A stretch of DNA of 64,000 nt, from positions 10,684,098-10,748,097 of the forward strand of contig CM056556.1 of the NCBI GenBank assembly GCA_029721515.1. The letters are read 5' to 3'. The notes beneath the pieces are model-generated. The model saw only the letters and a list, made by a program, of their open reading frames with translations, was not told where the DNA came from and made no database searches. The stretch is from Synanceia verrucosa (lineage: Eukaryota > Chordata > Actinopteri > Perciformes > Synanceiidae). A program made the translations under genes and the position numbers. The number at the start of each line of letters is the position of its first letter. Position 1 is the stretch's first letter. Shown here one piece after another: positions 1 to 13,260 of the stretch.

Positions 1-480
1 GCCTACTAAACTAATCCCTGACTCGGTCATGTGACGGGCTGTTCACCAATGGCAGGAGTTCTTTTCACCACAAAGCCAGGGCAGCTGGGAAAATTGATTT
101 CTCATCTGAGCTGTATTTGATAGCTTTTGAAATCAAAAATTGAAATTACCTAACCTACGCCCCATCATTACAAAAGAGCAAATTAAACTGTGCAGCAGCG
201 GTTCCTCCGAGCTCTGCAAGCACTCTCAGCCAGTGACTCTCACTTTCTGCTCAGAATAATATTGAAAGCAGTAAATAAAATGTGTACTGTTGTCTTATAA
301 TGATGTGTAAACAGCTGAACAAGTGCTGTTCTTAAAATATAATTTTCAGCACATTTGACAGCTCACTGATGTGAGTGAAAGAAATTATCTATTTTATTCC
401 ATAGATTTAGTTATGCAGTTTGCTTCGTGAATGCCACCTTGTTATTTTTTTTATATAGTCTTATTCATTTTTTTTTGCAA
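1..480. other. Intergenic, nothing recognised
   Basis: AT-rich single-copy-looking DNA. I see no open frame of note, no repeat and no RNA gene. Short T-runs occur near 447-475. Confidence 0.6.
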
Positions 481-583
481 AATAACAATAATAATAAATT
501 GCAATCATTTAGATTTATTATGCTAAAAATGTAATCAACATGATTATAACAATAATAATAATAACAATAATAATAACAATAAT
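481..583. repeat. AAT/AAC-rich simple repeat
   Basis: Two runs of AAT units interspersed with AAC (about 481-500 and 545-583) are separated by AT-rich sequence. This is an imperfect trinucleotide microsatellite. Confidence 0.8.
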
Positions 584-3500
584 GAAGGAGTAAATGTTTT
601 TAGTGCAATAACAACTAAAAGGTCAAATCGACTCCAAATGCACAGAATGAGTCTTGGTAAATAAACTCATTTGTAATTAAATATAGGTTTTACAGAATAA
701 AATTTAATGTTGTATTTATTTGTACTTGTATTTATCTGTAAATATTAATTTCCCAGTACAAGCACTACACCCACTGTTTGCCAAGATGCAATAACTAAGA
801 GTGACTAATTTACAATTCATCATTAGAACAACGCAAACACCAATTAAACAAGCGTTTAGGAGTAAATTCGCTTTGTGAGAGTGAGTGAAAGTGGACAAGA
901 CGTGAAGCGAAACAAGGTAGCTGGTTGCGTTGACAAACGACATGCTGAAACAGATGTTCCTGCAGGTGGACATGAAGATCAATAGGCAGTGAAGAGCAGC
1001 TAGATAGTTACCTGAGCTGCTGGAACTTGTAGCAGATGTTAAACAGACTGATGCCCTGGAAGGCTGATCAATGGACAGGAGGCAGATGGAGGAGTGCTGG
1101 GAGGCGCTGTTAGCGGAGAGAAACATAAAATAATGGGAGTCACATCTGATATGTAGATGGGTGCCTGTCCATAACGTTAACCCATCAACACAAAAATAAT
1201 AGGCTTCAACTTTGGGGAAACTTCAACTTCAGCCAAAACTCCTCTCCCTCCATTGACTTCTGTCATGCTAATTACTGGTGAATTTACCTTGTCAAAGTCA
1301 GGATTTTGTTGAGCTGCTTATTTGTCCTGCATCATAATTCTAAACAGGTAGGTTAGGGCACTGAGATGACCATTATCAGGCATGAGAAACAAGAGATTCA
1401 GCAGTTTCTCTGGGCTAAAAACTTGCCTAATTAACAGTGGTAAGAGGTAGTGTCAGGCTGTGATCTAACAGACTATCACCTTTACCACCCATTAGTGAAT
1501 TAAATACACAGTGAAAATCCCTAAGCATCTCTTTGCTCACACTACCGGGTGTAAATAGTGCATTATCAATCTTATTTTATGAACACATATGACAAAAAAA
1601 AGGAATATTTGCAATGTTTATGTATTCTTCAGGTATTTTGCAAATATAATAAGAAATAAAACTCAGTATATTCATTTGAACACTTCACATAAATTCAATT
1701 CAGTGTATGACACAATGCATGCAGTCAAAAATGATTTTCTCTGAACTTTAAACAGGCAAACTCAAAGTAGATTCTTTAGTAGTAATGTATCTCTCAGTTC
1801 ATTCCCCCAAATACAGTAGACCTGCATGAACATATACAGAAACACATGCTTACTGTACACACACAGACATAAGCTAGCACACACGCACAGATCTTCTGAC
1901 ATCCAGCGTCCCAGTGGCCTTGCTGTCCGAGAAGCAACTTGAACTAGGCGATAACCTGATAGACTTTATCTTGTCTTTCCTGGGTTTCAGTGAAGCCTGA
2001 AGAAGACACTTCAACAGCACAGCATCCCCCAGAGTCCTAACCTTCCCCTCATCTCTCCTCGCCACCATCGGTGCCTGAGAGCTGTCAGCGGCCTGTTGCT
2101 TATTGATGTTTCTGCATGTTTTATGTCTCTCTGAGATATGACGGCCCTGACACAGTGCTGATTTCAATCAGCTTGCCACATACCGCAGAGAATGACAGCT
2201 GGGGGAAGTAAGAAGGACAAAAAAAAGGAAAGAATTGGTGGGGATGTCATTGGCTCAGATCAGCTTCGGCCTTGTCTCTGACTGGGGATTCTCCTCCCTT
2301 CTAATGAAAATGTTTCATTCACATCTCACATCTCATGCCTCCCTCACTGATGAATTCAATAGAAGAAAAAAGAGAAACGAATAGTGAGGGAAAGAAATTC
2401 AGCTTTTGTCAGATTGGAGAGGCAAGAAGAGAGGATGACCCCAGAGCCAAAGGTTTTGACACTGCATCAATCCCTTTAGGGGTGAGGCCTGCTGGACCAG
2501 CTCTGGCTGCAGATTACTTCAGCACATCTGAGGGATGGCTGCTCTATCTATTTCACACATTCTATGCAGAGGAGAGCCTTGTATGCTTTGGATCCTGAGC
2601 TGCCCAGTAAATTAGGTCTGAGATCATTCCATGGAATGAGGGGAGCTATCCAGGGCAATTCAACTCCAGACCATTGACAGAAGGCTTACCGGATCCCTGA
2701 AAAAAGGGAGACACATCTCGTCCCTTTTTCTCTTTATGACAGCAACTAGAATGTACCGTGGGTAATCCCAATAAGGCTCTTTACTTGCAAATTCAAGTAT
2801 ATGCACACATGTACCGATAAGACGCTCCCACGCAGCTTTCTCACATACGTGTTATTGACAGGCATATCACATCTATTCAGCTCTCTGCGCTTTTGTCCCA
2901 ATCTGCAGTAATATCTTTGACTTATTAGGTGGCGCGTTGCAAAATATGATATGGAGATAGTCGCTAATTTTCATCAACATGTCAGACTGTTGGAGGGGTT
3001 CAGAACTGTGTCAAAAAAAATCACGCTGATAGATGTTTTTAGTAATCAGTTACCCATAGCGATCTATATATTTTTAAAAATAGATAATATATTTTGCATT
3101 TTTTGTTCTTGATTCTCTAATAATTCTATATGCATGTATCTATGTTTAATGTTTAGCATTTATTGTGTTATTCTTGCCCCTGCTTTCTACAGCGTTATCT
3201 TAGACTTTAACTTAATCTAAACTGGGCTTTAAAGTAGAAAAAAATCTCCAAGATCTCGTAGTCTTTTCAAACTTGTGTTTGTCTGAATCTGATAAAGCGA
3301 AATTTACCATTTCTATTTTCATCGAGAGATATCACGTTAATAGCTCTAGTCGGGGTGTTTTACTTTGAGTGTGCAGTCATATTTCACTTCCAGTTTTTTT
3401 TTTTATAGAACACAATTACTGCAGCCATAATGAGATTCAAAACAAAGACTAAATTAGCTGTCATTAAATTATTTCAATTTCCTTAGCCTAATAGAAGATT

Positions 3501-4499
3501 GTGACAGGTGTCATAGTTGCTGTTATGTTTGGCTTCGCAACATGTTATAATGGATAATTGATCCATCAAAAAATATCAAGCCAAAGCAATAACTGGCTTG
3601 AGACGAGCGTACTGAACATGCAGAAAATCGAATTTAACCCCATGTTGACTGAGACACTCCCTTGCTCTGTCGATCAAGCATGTCTCTCCTTGACAGCTCT
3701 GTTCGCATGTTGTTAAATAATCTAAAGGGAAAAAGAAACATGAAAGAAAAAGCAGTCTCAGAGGAACTGTCACAGAGAAAGGAGAATGCCATGGGGGGCG
3801 AGGAATGCCTTCAGTCGCACAGCTTTTCACATTTTAATTTCAGTCTGCGGGACTGACTCATGGTAGCGCCTGAGTGAGTGGGTCCTGGGAGTCAGGGCTC
3901 GCGCTGACCCCTGAGCATAGACAAGCCCAGAGAGATGTCAGCGGAGAGCTCCTGAGGATCACCAGGCTGCCAAGCGCTTTGAAAGCTGCTGCCAATTCAG
4001 CCTAAGTTTCAGCTGAATGGTCGCCACAGAGAAGGGGAGCGACAGCAATAAAAACAGGTTGCAAAAGGAAGAGAATTTGCTTTCAAAATGTATTTGGCCT
4101 TTGACCTTGCATCCAACCCTGTGGCCTCTGTCTTTGAAGCTGAGCATATTTTTTGAGAGACACTGAAAGAGGGGAGGGTTTTAGGGGTGGACTTGGGGCC
4201 TGTCAGTATAAATATATTAATAATCTGACAGCTTCATCTGCTTTTGAGGGCTAGACTTGACAGCTTCACAATGGCCTACGCTGTAGTCCTTCTCGTACAC
4301 GTCTAGCTTTCCTGTCTGAACAACACAGAGAGTTTATTAAGACATCACACTCCTGTGAAGTATTGATTTTACACCAGTCTCTGTCACTTACTGTATTAGC
4401 CCAAGCATGGGCTCTGAAATAAACTATGACAGCTGCATGTAACCTGCTGAATATGTTTGAGAGAACTGCTCAGTTCAGGTAAAAGTGTTTTTTTTTTTA
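584..4499. other. Intergenic, no gene recognised
   Basis: Open frames at 716-1126 (-), 1874-2167 (-) and 2335-2598 (+) have no recognisable domain, no believable gene context and no partner exons, so I do not call them genes. The segment 2040-2180 is less AT-biased than its surroundings and contains TTATTGATG and CAATCAGCTTG motifs, so it may be a conserved noncoding element (inference). The segment 3050-3130 is very AT-rich. At 4200-4236 a 7-bp inverted repeat, CTGTCAG/CTGACAG, flanks an AT-rich loop. Confidence 0.55.
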
Positions 4500-7440
4500 T
4501 TTTCTTGTATCTTTAATCTAATATCGCATGACCAAGTTCTGTGATCAAACATAAACACACAACAGAAAAAAAGCTTTGATTATTCTTATTGGTAAAAAAA
4601 GAAAATTCAAATTTGTGACAGTGACAAATAAAGGAGAAACACATTAGAGAGGAGATTGTTGCAATTAAGTTTCTGCAGCTCAGGAAAAGGAGCAAATGCT
4701 ATCTTGAACAAAAGAAGGGGGATGTGCATCTGCCTGTGGAAACGCGCCCCGCCTCTCAGACAGTGCGTCTGTCCGTGGAGAGACAGAGGGAGAGAGGGGT
4801 CAGAGGGAGCACAGGTAATTGAGGTGTCCCCTCCCTTCCCTTTTTTCCAGGGCTTCTCACCCCATCCTTTCACCCCCCACCCTATCCACACAGCGGGCAC
4901 AATTACGCTCCCCATCACCCCACCAGCTGGCCCCCGTGATCCCACACTTCTTACTAAACGCGACTCCATCGGCCCTTTCCCTCTTAACCTCTCAGCACCC
5001 GCTCCGAGGGAATGGTAGGGTGCACACTAAACCGGGGAAAAAGAACTCCAACAGTTCTACTACTTTTACCACTACTTTACCACACACAAAAACAGAAAAA
5101 AATAGAGAAGTTGAGTTAAATGCAGGTTGTGCATTTAGAATTAAACTGACTTCATGGCAGGTGTACTGAGGCATCTCTGAAAAGGAACATACAGCAGCTC
5201 TGAAAAACAAATTAAGTGCAGGACTCAATTGAGTTTAAATGTGGATTAGTTGGAGAGTAAAATATTGTCATAGTAGGTAACAAGACACTCATGTTGTGAT
5301 AATTAATTTTACACTTTAATTAGGATAAATCAGACACATTAGGTAGATTTGAAGACCAAATTCTACTTTCAATAAGGAATAGCCTGTCCAACGTGTGCTA
5401 ATAATTTATATGAAACTATAATAGCTATCAACATGTATGTTAATTGAGTGGCTCAAAATAGATTTCAGAACCCGAGTGTCAGTCCGATCGTATTTCTCGA
5501 ACACGCTCTGAGTGTCTCTTGATAGACAGTGTTTTCACTCCGTCCCTTCACATTAATGAGTGGGAAGGCTCTCCTGCGCGTTATTACCTGAAATAATACC
5601 ATATGGTAAAATGTAAACAACATCTGCATATTCATGTCATAACTTCATCTGTTTAATTAGTTCCAGCAAAGCAGTTTACCCTCTGAGGCCCTCCCCTGTC
5701 AGAGCAGTGATGGTAGAGCCGTGCCCTGCTGTCGGTCCTGACAGTCCTCCATTGTTCAGTTGACGCTGCTGCCCTGTCTGTTTAATGCCAGGTGCATCTT
5801 TACAGGCCACGGATCAGGTGAAGTGAGTTAGGGAGCTTCTTTCACACTGATGCCAAACCTGACACATCCCTCTTTAGCATGGAGACCTACCACTTATTTG
5901 AGGATATTCTATTATATGTAAATACTGCTTGGTTAAAAGCCAAACTTCCACAGAATGACACCATCTCTGACACACATCAGCCACTGTAAGCATCAATATG
6001 TGGTGAAATGCATCTGTTTTCAATCTAGACAACCATGCTGTCAGAGAGAACGTGACACACAGTTCAGGTCAATCATGTGTGTAAAATAATAGCTATATAG
6101 TGTTTAATTTTTCTATTTAAATGATGGCCAAGATTAGACCGCTTCAAACTATCGACATGAAATAGAATTCATACAGCCATAGACTTCATGAATAGGTGGT
6201 CTGATATGTAACACTGCTTCACAATATTTTTATACGTCTCCTTTGGCAGTCACTGTTACTGTATGTTATGAAAACAATGCTGGCAATGCCAGAAAATCCA
6301 CAATGTTTTTAAATATGATTTTCCTTTTCTCTTTTTTTGGACACTTGTCCTACAAAGAAAAAAAAATAATAAAGAAAAAACAGGGCAATGTGGTATGAGA
6401 AGCTTGAGTGGGCATTCGCTAATTAAATTCTCCTTCATCAGACGCTCGTTTGTGCACAAGCATTAATACTTTTGACCCCATGTAGCCTGAACACTAACAT
6501 GCCTGGGGAAGGAAAAAGAGGAGGGAAATGAAAGAGAAAAACATGAAGGAATATCTTATTAGGAGAGTCAGGCATGTTTTGGCCCTCGTTTCTTGATGGC
6601 TGCTCTTGGTGTCGCGACCTACTGGCGTCTAGCTAATACGACAGTGTACGCCATGCCATTGTTCTCAATCAATAACTAATTATCAAAGTACTGGCTCCGA
6701 CTTGTATTGTCCGCTTTGCTTGGAGCCCCTTGTTGTGGACTGAAAGACAGAAAAGGGGGAAGAGAGGGGAAAGGAGGGTGGCTTTTGGCTGCACAGTGAT
6801 GCTGCCGCCACAACATCCTCGCAAGCCTTTCAAGATATGCTGTGCCGTCAGTTTGAATTACCATCCCCTACTAATTGATATGAATTAGAACAGAAGAATT
6901 ATTGTTGCTGCTGAATGTCATAACGATATCCTCAAAGTAATCATGGGAGACAAAAAGAGAACAGCACAAAACACACAAGCAGACCAAATAAGAAAAGACA
7001 AATTAAGCCGACTCCTGCTAGGGACTTTGCAAACGAGGCTTCAGACAATAGGGAAGGAAAATTAGACTGCTACCAATCTGTATATTTCATTATTTCAATC
7101 TTGTTTGTAAGTATGAACCAAGATTTTAACTAAACAGAGGATCCCTTCCTCCAAAAAAAAACAAACATAAAGTTATGTTTTATTTGTGAGCCCTATCTTT
7201 GCCATCAGCAGGTTCAAACGCAGCACTCTAATCACTGACACAATGTCCTTTTATCACCTTGTCATTGCTCGTTGGTTTTTACAAACGAGCTGACTGAAGT
7301 AGAGGAACCCAGTAATTCACAGTTGGCAACACAGGGTGGATTGTGTGCTGGTGCCTGCCTGTCTCTGTGCTTCCTAATAGAGTGGCGAGTCCTGTCATCC
7401 CACGTGGCAGCACAGTTCACTTCTCCGCAGTCCTGTTGGT
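4500..7440. other. Intergenic, no gene recognised
   Basis: A C-rich pyrimidine patch at about 4820-4930, with CACCCCCCACCC-like runs, leaves overlapping open frames on both strands (4656-5018 and 4819-5169 on plus, 4607-4969 on minus). Two-strand openness in a biased patch points to composition rather than coding. Segments such as 5690-5790 and 6580-6660 look non-repetitive and could be regulatory, but nothing there is diagnostic. Confidence 0.5.
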
Positions 7441-7508
7441 GCCACTGGCACCAGGACTGGGGGGCCAAAGCCCCCAGGAGCCCAGGGGGCGGCTGGTGCC
7501 CCAGTGGC
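7441..7508. other. GC-rich nested inverted repeat (hairpin-forming)
   Basis: The outer arms GCCACTGGCACCAG (7441-7454) and CTGGTGCCCCAGTGGC (7493-7508) are complementary apart from two extra bases. Inside them CTGGGGG (7457-7463) pairs with CCCCCAG (7471-7477) across a 7-base loop. The block is far more GC-rich than the surrounding sequence. The size resembles a small RNA hairpin, but no known microRNA is recognised and transcription is not shown. Confidence 0.5.
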
Positions 7509-10500
7509 AGACAGGGGTCAGCCTAGTAAAAGTGCAGCCCTCAGGACAGTGAGTCTCATCCCACAGCAAGAGCATGGCAGCTGGAGCGGCCCATCCGTGC
7601 AGCCTGTGTAATGATATCACTTGCACTGGATCTGATGTCTGACCTCATTACCAGAGTTTAATTGCGTTGCTAACAGACTTTCAGTTCTTCTTTTCTCTGG
7701 CCTCTTTCTGTTTTTGACAGCTCTCCAAAAGAATGTCTCTGTTGCTCATGAAACTAAATTGATTTCCTTATATTTTGTCCTGTTTATCATATGCTATATA
7801 ATAATATTGAGTATTGGCGAAACAAGTCAGCTCAAATATCTCTTTCTATTTCAATCAGCAAAATATTGTGAAATTAAATATATAGATATGATTCATTTAT
7901 TTACACATTTTATGAGTTCAAAATTATATATGTTCAACATACAATATATAAAACATAGAAATCAAGCAAAAACTGAAACGTACATTTAAAAAAAAAGGAC
8001 AGGTTGTTGATTTCATTGATGAGGCAATAATTTGAAATAGAAAAGAGTATTAAACCAGCAGTTCATTAACACCTTTTAAATATACCTGTATCATAGCACA
8101 TTGCGTATATTACAGATGAGTGTGAAAGAGCTTCACTACATATGTAAATGACGATGGTGTTGTTCACACTTTTAATTAGGTAATGATATTTTTCCCTCCA
8201 TTGCACAGTTAAAAGCAAAGATCTAAAAGTGGCAATTTTACCTCATTTTACACTGATATTTTCACTCAATGTATTTATGTAAAGCAACATGTTCTGGATA
8301 ACTATGGAGGAATGGGCATTACGTCTCAGGGAAAATATTTATTTTCTATTCAAGCTGTTTTGATGCTTTGAATCCAAAAAAGCTGCCCCTCCACCCCAAC
8401 TTGTTGTGAGCTGTGTGACCTGAGAGCCAGCTCTAATCTGCCCTCCGCCATGAAGGAAATAACTCTCTTTCATGCCATGATACCACATGAAATATGAATA
8501 ATGAAAACAGACAGAGTTGAGGTGTAAATAGAAATCACGACGGGCTTGGTGCTGCAGATATCGGCTCTGTTGCCTCGCTCTCACAAGCTTTCTTCCTCCC
8601 ACACAGAACCACGGCCCTCAGTAACCCGCATACCCATAGGAAGCTACCACTGGGTCATGGGGAATGGGCCACCACTGTTAATGGGGTTGCTCTTTAGAAA
8701 CATCACAACACAAGTAAACAGGGTGCTCCGTTGTGTATTAAGTGCAGTGAAACTTTGAGTAAAAGTGTCACGGTGGGTAAAGGTTACAGGCAGAAGGTAT
8801 CCGAGTGTGTGTGCGAACAGCTGTCTGTGTACAGGTTATTGAAAATGCCTCATTACAACTCTTGCCGTTTGCTTGGACTCATATAGTGTAGCAATGTGCC
8901 CTTGAAAATAAACCCCAATTAATTCTTTGCATTGTGCTTGTGGATAGATTTTCCAATATTCTCATCATGAAAGAGCAATTATAATTCCATGATTCATATG
9001 CACACTCCATTTGAAGCAGCTATCCTCGCCCATTGTCAGTTGTCAGAGAAGAGGATAAACCATGAAAAGGCCTAATCCTGCTATGGGCAGCAGGCTTTAA
9101 TGAGCAGCCTGTCTCAGGCAGAGCCATGTGATACCCTGGCTGGGGCCAGAGCAGTGCATCGTGGAGGTCAGCTCCTAATGGAGGGCTCCATGGCTTCCCC
9201 TCTGGAGAAGGGCGGAGCCCACTTACGTTGACCTGTTAAGTCAAGTTGCTCTCCTCTGACCCTCCAAAAGATGCCTGGATGTGGGAGATTGTCAGGAAAG
9301 CTACAGCACAAACAGCCATGCAGCCTGCAGGCAATGAGGCTCACTAGAAATGAAAGGAGTGAAAAAAAAAAAAAAAGAAAAGAAGATGCAGCTCAGAACA
9401 AGAGACTGGAGCCTGTGAAAGATGTAAATTCAAAGCAAAAGCAGCAGAACTTTAACCTATGGGCTATTATACAGCAAGTGAAACAGAGCTGCCGCTTGGA
9501 ATTAGAGGACAATAGGGAGTTCAGGCCAGGGGCATTTAACCAATGGACATCTAGTGTATCGGATCCCAATCTTAATGACATCAGTGACCGAAGCTCTGCA
9601 GAAACTCTGATCTCTGGTGGCATAAAGAAAGGGTCGTGGCCAGAGGGGATTAGTAAAATATATGGAAAATAAAAGAAAAATATGAAAAAAGAAAGGATAA
9701 TGAAAAGAGGTTATGAGAAACCAGGGGGGACATTATTGCTGGACTTCACCGTGATGCAGAGAGGAGTATAAGCTTTGCAAATAGTCATGGGATTGCAAAG
9801 TCAATAATACGTGCAATCTTCACAGACAGAAAGCTATAATCAACAAAAATCCATATTGAGGGTGAATGCCAGAGTTTTTCAAAATGTCAGTGGAGTGTGT
9901 TTGCAGAAGGGCAGGAATGACAGATGAAGAGCAGGGAGGTGAGTGGCAGGGACAGGAGGACAGGCGGACTCTGTGCTGATGAGGTCCTGGACACAGAGAC
10001 CAGACAAAGTGCAGCACCGGGCCAGGAGAGCACTCTGCCTCAGCCTGCTCCCTACAGGAAAGCCAAGAGGAGTTAGCAGAACTACTGCTATCGAATGGGA
10101 ACCCAGCCACTTAAAATTCATAGGTTAACAAGACAGTAGGCAGCCTGGATTGCAAAATGGTGGTAAGAGTCATTTTTGAAGACACTTTCAAATGACAATT
10201 TTAGCAATGATAGAATATTTTTTTCCTTCCTGGTACAGTCCTATAAAATACAATGCTTTATACTTTCGGGCAATACAGAGCAACTGAAAACTGGGTGATT
10301 GAGAAGGAAGTGCAGTTTTTGTAAAAACAAGCACTTAAGTTGTGTAATTTTAGAGATATAGATATTTTCCATTTTTCAACTCTGACAAAAAAAGCAGTGA
10401 AATGGAAGGGCCATTTTATTTTCTTTCCGATTTCTGTCTGGTAAATCCTTTTCAAACGCGATTCCTATTCTTCTTTTGAGGTCTTTTAAGTCATTATAAA

Positions 10501-10877
10501 TGTTTTCCCTCTCCCCCTCTCTCAGTCTGTCTCTCTCTCCTTCTCCTAGCTTTAGTCTTCTTGAATAAAATAAGTGCAGATTTGCTGGAAATCAGTGGCT
10601 TTTGTGTGTGGCTGCAGGAGCATGGTGAAATGTTTGGACACTAATACCCATTCATTTCGGTAGCGCCATAAATAAAAGCTGCCAGCTATGCGGCTGCCGT
10701 GAAGTGGTATTCTTTGGTGCCCAGCAGGATGTCCTGTTCACATTAGCGCAGCAGGGAAAACTGGCCGGAACAGCCAGACAACTAAATCAAGACATTGTCA
10801 ACTTCTGACAAAATTGCTATTGGGATGAGAACCGGTTATAAGAGGGGTGGTGCATGTCTGGTTGTGTGCATGTAGCA
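7509..10877. other. Intergenic, no gene recognised
   Basis: The longest open frame is 9271-9672 (+), 133 codons. It is dominated by a lysine run encoded by an A-rich tract and has no recognisable domain. The segment 7590-7680 (GTAATGATATCACTTGC followed by TTTAATTGCG) and the 9000-9130 region look like non-repetitive, moderately complex DNA of the conserved-noncoding kind. I cannot prove conservation. A CT-rich tract lies at about 10508-10550. Confidence 0.5.
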
Positions 10878-10901
10878 GTGTGTGTGTGTGTGTGTGTGTG
10901 T
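10878..10901. repeat. (GT)n microsatellite
   Basis: An uninterrupted run of about 12 GT dinucleotides. It is followed by a purine-rich GAGA-like stretch and A-rich sequence up to about 11020. Confidence 0.9.
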
Positions 10902-12892
10902 TTGTGAGATACAGAGTAACATAGAGGGAGAGCAAGAGAATGAGAGAACAAGACAGGCATGGGGGAGATTTATTTTTTCAAAATACGGTAAAAAAAATAA
11001 AAAAAAAGAATGAAAAAATAATTCCTAACAGAGTAACACCATGGGGCTGTCATAAATGAGGAAGTGTTGCCAGAATGGTGACGGCACTGCTTAGATCAAA
11101 AAATAAAAACAAAGCCTCCACAAACACTCATCTCCTGTTGTTTTCTCTCCTCAATCCATGCCAAAATGTTTCTAAGGATCAATTTCCCAATATGTACCAA
11201 TGTTTTACAAGCTTTAAAATTGTGATATGATAGAATATAAAACAGAGTACAAAAACACACCTGCAATGTGCTGTGAGTTTGTCATTGAGCTTGAATCTCA
11301 CCTTTGGATGACATGGCACTGGCCTGCAGTCATTTTAGGCCGCATAATTAACAAATGAACATAAGTCTCCTGTCTGTACATATAAACTTGACTAATCCCC
11401 CACAAAAAAAAAAGATCAGAGGTAAATCTTGGAGCATCTGTGCTAAACTTACACCAGGTCAGGGCAACCAGTACACATGTGACAGGATGTCATAAAGCAC
11501 ACTCCTTTAAACACAGTCCCAGCCCTGGGCTAGATTTCCAGGTGGTCGATTGCCTGGTCTTCACAGAGGTTAGCTCTTAGGGAGTGCGAAAAGCTGAAGG
11601 TCTGAAAGGGAGTCCTATCATCAGAGGAGGCCCCAGTACCAACAAGACCCAGATAATGACAACTCTGACCTCAGTTAAGTACATAACACAGCAAGAGCTC
11701 TTGGATGTGCTGCCCAGAACAATGTACGGGGAGAAGGGAAATGCTGCGCCAGGGCCACAGCTGGGACATACCATGCCAGTGGGCTTGCCATTTTGATTGG
11801 GGGTAAGTAAGCCTTTTAACTTAGTTAGACTGAAAAGAAAAAAGACAGGGTGGAGTTTCTATTCATATCTTTTCGCCTTATAAAGCCTACTTGACAACAC
11901 AGTGGTTCAACACTCCCCTACAATGGGGAAATGAACCATTATGGTGCATGTCAGAGGCCTAATGCGTACTGGAGATTATACATGGAGGAAAAGATTGAAA
12001 TGAGGTTTGGCAGTGCCACCGTGAGGTTGTGGCTGGATTTCGTGTATCTCGAGGCATCCTGGAGCCCGTCCAGACGGCCCCTCTTTTGGAGTTCTGTGAA
12101 CTGGAGATGAGAGGAGTGCTCCCTCTTTCTGCAGGCTCTAAGTTAGAGTCTTTGCTGCAGGGTTCAGTGGACCTTGAGAAAACACCAGTGAATCCGTCAC
12201 CATCACCCCTCCTGGGACAAAGCTGGCTGGCTACTTCTGAAGCTCCAGTGACCCAAGGCTTGAACCCTGCTGCTCTCCATTCCCTGCCCTACGCAGCCAC
12301 TGGGAATCTATGACCTCAAGTTCATCGGGGATCACACACTTGCATGGCAGCTTCAGAAGCAATGACTGGCTCTGTCATGATTTTAAACTGTGTTGTGCCC
12401 TGCATCAGCTCTGTGTGAATTAACAAAACAGTGAAGCTCATATATTTTCCAAGGAAGGAAAAATCATGAAAACATTTTTTTAAAATCAGTTTTTATTAAC
12501 ATTTGAGTCTCCACATCAGAAACTTATCATGAAAACAGTTATGATTTTCTAATAGCTTTCTTACTGCATGAAAGCCCAGATGGCTCTTAATTGGTTGGCA
12601 AAGGGAGCAAGAGGTCTTTTTTTGAGGTGTGAGTGTGTGATTGTTGCTGCTGAATTGCTGCTGTGAAAGGCTGGCTGCGTGATGTGGAGATGGAACAGTG
12701 TGAGAAGAGGTCACACAATGGAGCCACCAGCCTTGCACGAGGGGGGATGTTGGGGGTGTGTGGTGTATGTCTGTTGGGGGGGAACGAGAGACAGCTTAAG
12801 ATGGTAAAGTGGAGACATGTAAGTGAGGATGGACATATAGAAAATCATTAAGACATTTTGTTTAATCCAGTTACAACGTAATACAGCTCATG
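10902..12892. other. Intergenic, possible noncoding exon
   Basis: Open frames at 11584-11796 and 12029-12313 (both plus) have mixed, coding-like composition but no domain I recognise. The first ends just before a strong donor-like GTAAGTAAG (11803-11811). A GGGGGG/GGGGG/GGGGGGG-rich stretch lies at 12741-12782. An A-rich stretch runs from about 10975 to 11020. Confidence 0.45.
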
Positions 12893-12937
12893 CACAGTAC
12901 TGATATTTAACAGTCCATCTAAGAAAAAGGGCATCGG
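12893..12937 (+). repeat. Left 45-bp arm of palindrome
   Basis: This arm is an exact reverse complement of 13261-13305. The identity stops at both outer edges (G12892 against T13306), which gives a sharp outer boundary. Confidence 0.9.
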
Positions 12938-12974
<37 letters not shown>

Positions 12975-12977
12975 TAT

Positions 12978-13051
<74 letters not shown>

Positions 13052-13109
13052 ATATATATATATATACACGTATATACACACACACATATACACATACATA
13101 TACATTATG

Positions 13110-13140
<31 letters not shown>

Positions 13141-13175
13141 ATATATATATATATATTATGTATATACACACACAC

Positions 13176-13233
<58 letters not shown>

Positions 13234-13253
13234 ATATAGATTATATACATATA
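12938..13253. repeat. (TA)n/(CA)n/(TG)n compound microsatellite
   Basis: Nearly pure alternating purine-pyrimidine sequence of TA with CA and TG blocks. Open frames that read as tyrosine/isoleucine repeats here are artefacts of the microsatellite. Assembly length is likely unreliable in this tract. Confidence 0.95.
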
Positions 13254-13260
13254 ACAACAG

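Noticed and set aside
4607..5018. Two 120-codon frames on opposite strands
   Set aside because: Both arise from a C-rich/G-rich patch that lacks stop codons by composition.
9271..9672. 133-codon plus-strand frame with a lysine-rich stretch
   Set aside because: The lysine run comes from an A-rich tract at about 9362-9385. No domain, splice context or promoter seen.
12741..12782. Plus-strand G-quadruplex candidate
   Set aside because: The loop between the second and last G-tracts is about 19 bases, so the four-tract rule is met only by splitting one run.
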